58,268 nt of DNA from Acrasis kona. Taxonomy: Eukaryota > Heterolobosea > Eutetramitea > Acrasida > Acrasidae. The notes under the pieces were generated by a model. The model was not told the origin of the DNA and made no database searches. It saw only the letters and a list, made by a program, of their open reading frames with translations. Of the stretch, positions 54,206 to 58,268 are shown piece after piece. Numbering within the stretch: the stretch's first letter is position 1; each line of letters starts with the position of its first letter. The DNA lies in assembly GCA_026419775.2 (NCBI GenBank), contig JAOPGA020001357.1, positions 1-58,268 of the forward strand, written 5' to 3'. Both the position numbers and the translations under genes were made by a program.

Positions 54206-56045
54206 ATGAGGGCATTGATCCTACTTATAGCTGCTCTCTCAGTTTGCTATTGTAGTATCAATGACTTACTCACTGCCATGACACCCACGGCATCAAGTCC
54301 AGGTTGCATTTCATACTCCGCCTTCGTCGACAACCTGACTCCAGATTATGGTCCTACCCCAACCTACGATCTCCAGTACAAACTATTGAACACCCTAGTC
54401 TCCCAAACACCGTACAGATGTATCATGATTTATGATTTATCCGGAATCCATGTAGACACTGTCAAGATCGCAGCACAACTTGGAATCAAAGTGTTGGCAC
54501 ATGTGTACATCTCGCCCACGTTCGCCATCAACAACGTGCAACAAGCAATCACGACGGCCAATACATACAGGGATACAATTCTAGGTATTGCATGTGGTAG
54601 TGAAGTTGGTTATCAAAACAACAACCTTACGGGCACATTAGGCGCCGTCACCAGGTGCAGGAATCTTTTAAGGCAAGGAGGTGTCACTCAACCGATCGGC
54701 TACATTGACATTGCAACAGTGTGGTGTAGCGGTTCCGAAGAGCCTTGTGTGTCCCAATTCGAAGGTATGCCCGACGTCGTAGATTTCATCGGAGTAAATG
54801 AATTCCCTTGGTGGGAGAATACCTACTCAAAGGTATTCACTTGTGTACCTGCAGATAAGGCCGCAGAACAAACAATGTACCGATTCGATCAAGTACGTAA
54901 TCTGTACAAAAACACTGGTAAACCAGGTAAGTCTTTCCGTCTCCAACACATTTAATATTTCAGTAATGTTGACTGAGCATGGATGGCCCACATCAAAATC
55001 AAACGCCGAGTCCATTCTCTCCTCTACTAACGTTCATGTGGGCGGAAGACAATGTGGAATCGCTAATCCTGCCAATCAGAAGCTTGTCAATCAACAAGTC
55101 ATCAATACCTGTGCAGAGAGGGGTCTCGCATGTAATCTCTTCACATCATTTTCAGAGGATTGGAAGGGATATGGAGTGGACAATGATGTGAACAAGTTTT
55201 GGGGAATATGTGCAGGTGAAGCACCTTATGCATGCACAAACGTGCCAACTGGTTCATCGGGTAACGCATCTCCTCCATCAACCACCACTACAACGACATC
55301 TCCATCAACGACGACATTATCACCCACAACAACCAAGACTTCATGTTGGACTTGTCCATCTGGTCAATCTCACTGGTTTGATTTGGGAATGGCTAAACCA
55401 GATGATGAATGTGCGTGTTATCCAACATCATCAGCAACTACAACTGTTGCTCCTACTACAACAGTAGCGCCATCAACTACTACTATTGCCCCTACTACAA
55501 CCGTAGTACCTGCTGTTCCCACTACTACAACAGTCGCTCCAACTACCACTACAGCCGCACCTTCGACGACAATAGTAGTCCAACCAACTACAACCACTGT
55601 GGCACCTGTGCCAACTACTACTGCTGCACCAACTACCACAGTTGCGTCGACCACAACTGCTACACCTGCAACTCCAACCACAACTGGTTCAACAACCACG
55701 ACAGTTGCACCTGCACCCACGACCACTGTCGCTTCAACCACTACTATTGCTCCAACTACCACAACAGCAGTGTCATCAACAACTGTTGCTCCAACAACTA
55801 CTAATGCCGCTGTAGTGACCACAACAGCATCACCTGCTACTACTGTTTCAAATTCTCCCGCCACAACTACTACTACTACCGCCACTACTACAACGTCGGT
55901 ACCGTCAGTTACTGGCTCAACATTAGCACCCATCACAACAGTCTTACCATCTGATAATACTGACATTCGTAGTGGAGCATCCACAATCTCTCTGAGTTTG
56001 ACACCCATCATCTCATCTTTAGTTTTGATAATGTTGTTTTATTAA
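54206..56045 (+). CDS. GH17-like beta-1,3-glucanase, mucin-like and GPI-anchored
   Basis: Exons 54206-54926 and 54964-56045 with a 37-nt intron; 600 aa. Signal peptide MRALILLIAALSVCYCS. The GH17-like domain has ACGSEVGYQ (E133, acid/base), VVDFIGVNEFPWWENTY and VMLTEHGWPTSK (E245, nucleophile). It contains one CWTCPSGQSHWF module. From ~365 to ~575 the protein is a Thr/Ala/Pro/Val stalk, a strong O-glycosylation (mucin-like) region. The C-terminus SGASTISLSLTPIISSLVLIMLFY is GPI-type. It is the closest paralog of the minus-strand gene at 47-51 kb but lacks the lectin-like, EGF and transmembrane parts. Likely acts on beta-1,3-glucan at the surface or in a wall. Intact where its paralog is frameshifted. 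Confidence 0.85.
55270..55910 (+). repeat. Thr-rich low-complexity coding repeat (mucin-like stalk)
   Basis: Degenerate repetition of ACT/ACA/ACC-rich units with GTTGCTCCTACTAC-like phrases encodes V-A-P-T-T-T-T-like segments. The opposite strand shows a Val-rich shadow frame. Likely unstable in copy number. Confidence 0.8.
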
Positions 56046-56163
56046 ATAAAATAATTTTGTTTGTATTAAATATTATTGTCGTTTGGTGTGTGTTGAAAAA
56101 TAAAACCTCCCATGATAAACCATAAAATTTGCCGGTTTAAATGTTGTAAACATATGTTACAAA

Positions 56164-58145
56164 ATGAGTCGTACGTATACCGAGACGTATAGACAGCCGG
56201 TGGCTAATTTTCCACCTACTAGTTATTTGAGGAGTGGTAGAGGAGATGCTAATATGGCACAATCCGTTGCTGGTACTGACCGACACAAATTCTTCAGTAG
56301 ACCATTGGTTGGTAATTCTGAAATTGTTTCATTGCAAGACGAAAAGAACAAGTAACAACAATAACTTTCAAAAATGTCTAACCAAGATTAGAATGCTAGA
56401 TTTTACTAGTGGAAAATTCAACAACTTGAGTAGTCCAAAGCAAGTACAATTTGACGAAGCAACAAAAATGGAACACAATTATGAAGACGACCCAATTAGT
56501 AGGGACGCATTCACTCAATCAGATTATAGAGAAAGCGAGGCACAAACCGAGCCCTTTACACCCGATTATTATCCTATTGACCCTTCAAAGCCAGCTCCAG
56601 AAGTTTTGGCTCTACAAGACATGAAGTTTTCAAGCGGTGAGAATGGAGGCAGAATTGGAATGGATGAAATTAAAACAATTGATAAAATGAGGCGCAGACA
56701 AAAGGTCGAAGAAGGATTACCTCTAGGTACTGATAAAGAGTCATTCGAGACCAGAGTAGCTATGCTAAAAACGCTTGAAATGCAGGAATGGGCTGAGAGG
56801 GAACAAGAAATACAAGAGGAACAAAACACCAAGCACAAGGTGCTATCTGCACTTTTAGAAGAGCGCGAAAGACAAAAGGAATTAAACAACAGAAATACAT
56901 TAGAGAGAAAAAAACGACAGCTGGAAGAAGCTGTCAAACAAAAGATGGGAGCTTACCAAAATGAAAGGCACAAGATCAAGAGGAAGATTCATAAAAAATA
57001 CGACAACCCTGAGAAGATACTGGTGCATAGAGATATTTTGCACGAATACACCTTCTTTGGCTCCAGAACGTACGCGCCTCCAGTTAGAGAAGGCAAGCTA
57101 GATGATCTAATACCAATTGCCTACGAAATAAGGCCAGCTCTTTTAACAGACCCATTGGGTGTTGAAGAGGTGGAGCGTGTTCAAGTTAAAAAGTTCATCC
57201 GTCAAGAGCACGAGCTACAAATGCAACTACGAGACCAGCAGACTTCTAAAAAAATTCCCAAGAATTCACACGAGCGTAAGCAACAAGAGATTCTCAACCA
57301 CGTTGCCATGGCAAAGGATGAAATTTATAAGCAAAAGAACTCCGAGAGCTCTGTTAGCTTAAATATCAAGAAGATACAACACTTACACGAATTATACAAG
57401 GCAACTCCCAGAGTGGTTAGACCACCTACTCCTAGCCTCGAGTATGAAGAGGTCGACGATGACCAGGAAATGGCCATATTGTTGATTGAGAAGCTATTAA
57501 GAGGAAGAGCGGCTGAAAATGAATTTTATGAAGGAAAGGAAAGGTCATTAGAATTGATAAAGGAACTACAAGCAGTCGAAGAAACCAAACAACGAGAAAA
57601 GAAACAAGCCACATCGAATTCAGAAACTATATCTACGCATAGCTCTGTGAATATGGATAACGTTGTTGATATGATACAAGGAAAGCTAGTTGCAAATGCT
57701 CTTGATTATTTATCAAAAGAGTTGGTGAGACAAGAAGAAATGCATAAAATTATGCAATTGAAAGCGAGAGCAGAGCAGGAGAGGCAATCAAGAGAGAGGA
57801 GAGAAACGTCGTAGAAGAGAAAAAGAAGAGAATGTGAGAGAGCATGAAGAGGAGGAATATAGACAGACAATTGAGAGTAATAACGATACCATATCTACAT
57901 TACTTGAGAGTGTTTTCAAATCTACTTCAGAAAAGTTATCATACAAGCAATCATTGAAGGATGTGTTTATTGAAACAGAGGAGAGGCTGAAGCAACCTAC
58001 AAAGAGTGACGAACAGGAAGTTAAAGACCTTGTGGCATCATTCCTATTACCACAAGTTAAGCGATCCATGATTAAAAATAAGTTACAAAGCGATCAAGCA
58101 AAATATATAAAGGCCGTCCATAGTGTCATTGGTCCCTTAGGATGA
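56164..58145 (+). CDS. CFAP91: CFAP91 (MAATS1) axonemal calmodulin- and spoke-associated protein, frame broken near the 3' end
   Basis: Exon 1 56164-56351, 40-nt intron, exon 2 from 56392. CFAP91 motifs: SDYRESEAQTEPFTPDYYP, PEVLAL, MQEWAEREQEIQEEQ, KVLSALLEERERQKE, HEYTFFGSRTYAPPVREGKLD. The frame ends at TAG 57812-57814 after DYLSKELVRQEEMHKIMQ, but the +1 frame is open from 57790-57810 to TGA at 58145 with a family-like C-terminus (LLESVFKST.., VKDLVASFLLPQVKRSM). So the 3' ~350 bp belong to the same gene with a one-base shift, or via a 40-nt GT..AG segment (57735-57774) treated as an intron. In the axoneme the protein anchors radial spokes and the calmodulin-associated complex. Confidence 0.8.
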
Positions 58146-58268
58146 TTGTAAATATCTGTGATAAAATTTATTCTTTAGACCGTGTGGTGTTGTTTTGCAA
58201 TCATTATGTTCTAAAAAAGACCATGATTGGAATGGCAATCATAAAAAAACATCTCACGAACAGTCATC

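Noticed and set aside
55418-56011. Long minus-strand Val-rich open frame
   Set aside because: It is the antisense of the Thr-rich stalk of the GH17-like gene; repetitive ACN codons avoid stops on the other strand. No independent gene features.
56569-56937. 122-codon minus-strand frame opposite CFAP91
   Set aside because: Antisense shadow of a Glu/Lys/Arg-rich coiled coil, which yields Ser/Leu/Phe-rich frames without stops.
1-58268. CRISPR arrays, bacterial operons, ribosome binding sites or prophage
   Set aside because: All genes show eukaryotic features (spliceosomal introns, poly(A) signals, nuclear-encoded mitochondrial proteins). No regularly spaced palindromic repeats seen.

Overview
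This is a gene-dense stretch of a eukaryotic nuclear genome, using the standard code, AT-rich, with about 33 protein genes and one tRNA in 58 kb. The spliceosomal introns (GT..AG) are very short: almost all those I could place are 35-48 nt. Genes are packed so tightly that several convergent pairs end within 0-10 bp of each other. The gene set points to a free-living protist that builds a motile cilium (CFAP91, an AXDND1-like axonemal protein, a TTLL ligase), has aerobic mitochondria (mitochondrial bL21, a presequence-bearing Fe-type superoxide dismutase) and has a glucan-modifying surface. A heterolobosean or similar amoeboflagellate is my best guess, at low confidence, because no sequence search was possible.

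Layout. 0-10 kb: a truncated gene end, a mitochondrial-looking glutamine amidotransferase-like protein, the Rab geranylgeranyltransferase alpha subunit, a six-exon papain-fold (permuted NlpC/P60-like) protein, elongator tRNA-Met, a decayed gene, a small nuclear-type protein, an MLF-family protein, and DONSON. 8.7-19 kb: pescadillo, an unknown membrane protein, an atypical MAP kinase with a TNY activation loop, a long AXDND1-like axonemal protein, and Fe-SOD. 19-31 kb: a beta-propeller-like type I membrane protein, a PX-SH3 protein, a GalU-type UDP-glucose pyrophosphorylase, TIPIN/Swi3, a coiled-coil RING protein, a cysteine-cluster protein, a secreted NCYNYA-family protein, a calmodulin-like EF-hand protein and a seven-exon MFS (spinster-like) transporter. 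31-47 kb: an F-box protein, a LisH-DYRK kinase, two short unidentified genes, ribosomal protein eL21, a TTLL ligase, importin-beta, the tRNA adenosine deaminase ADAT2, an akirin-like protein, an RGS-START protein, mitochondrial bL21 and a PX-BAR sorting nexin.

47-56 kb is the accessory-looking region. Two diverged GH17-type beta-1,3-glucanase-like genes flank a GPI-type cysteine-rich protein and about 1.7 kb of repeats and gene relics. One GH17 gene adds an N-terminal lectin-like module, five copies of a Cys-Trp module, EGF repeats, a transmembrane segment and a cytoplasmic tail. The other is a mucin-like GPI-anchored form. Together they look like a cell-surface or cyst-wall glucan module. 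The window closes with CFAP91, which carries an apparent one-base frameshift.

Housekeeping genes share compact 3' ends: the stop codon often lies inside or next to AATAAA, and convergent neighbours use inverted AATAAA/TTTATT arrangements. Identities come from motif recognition only.
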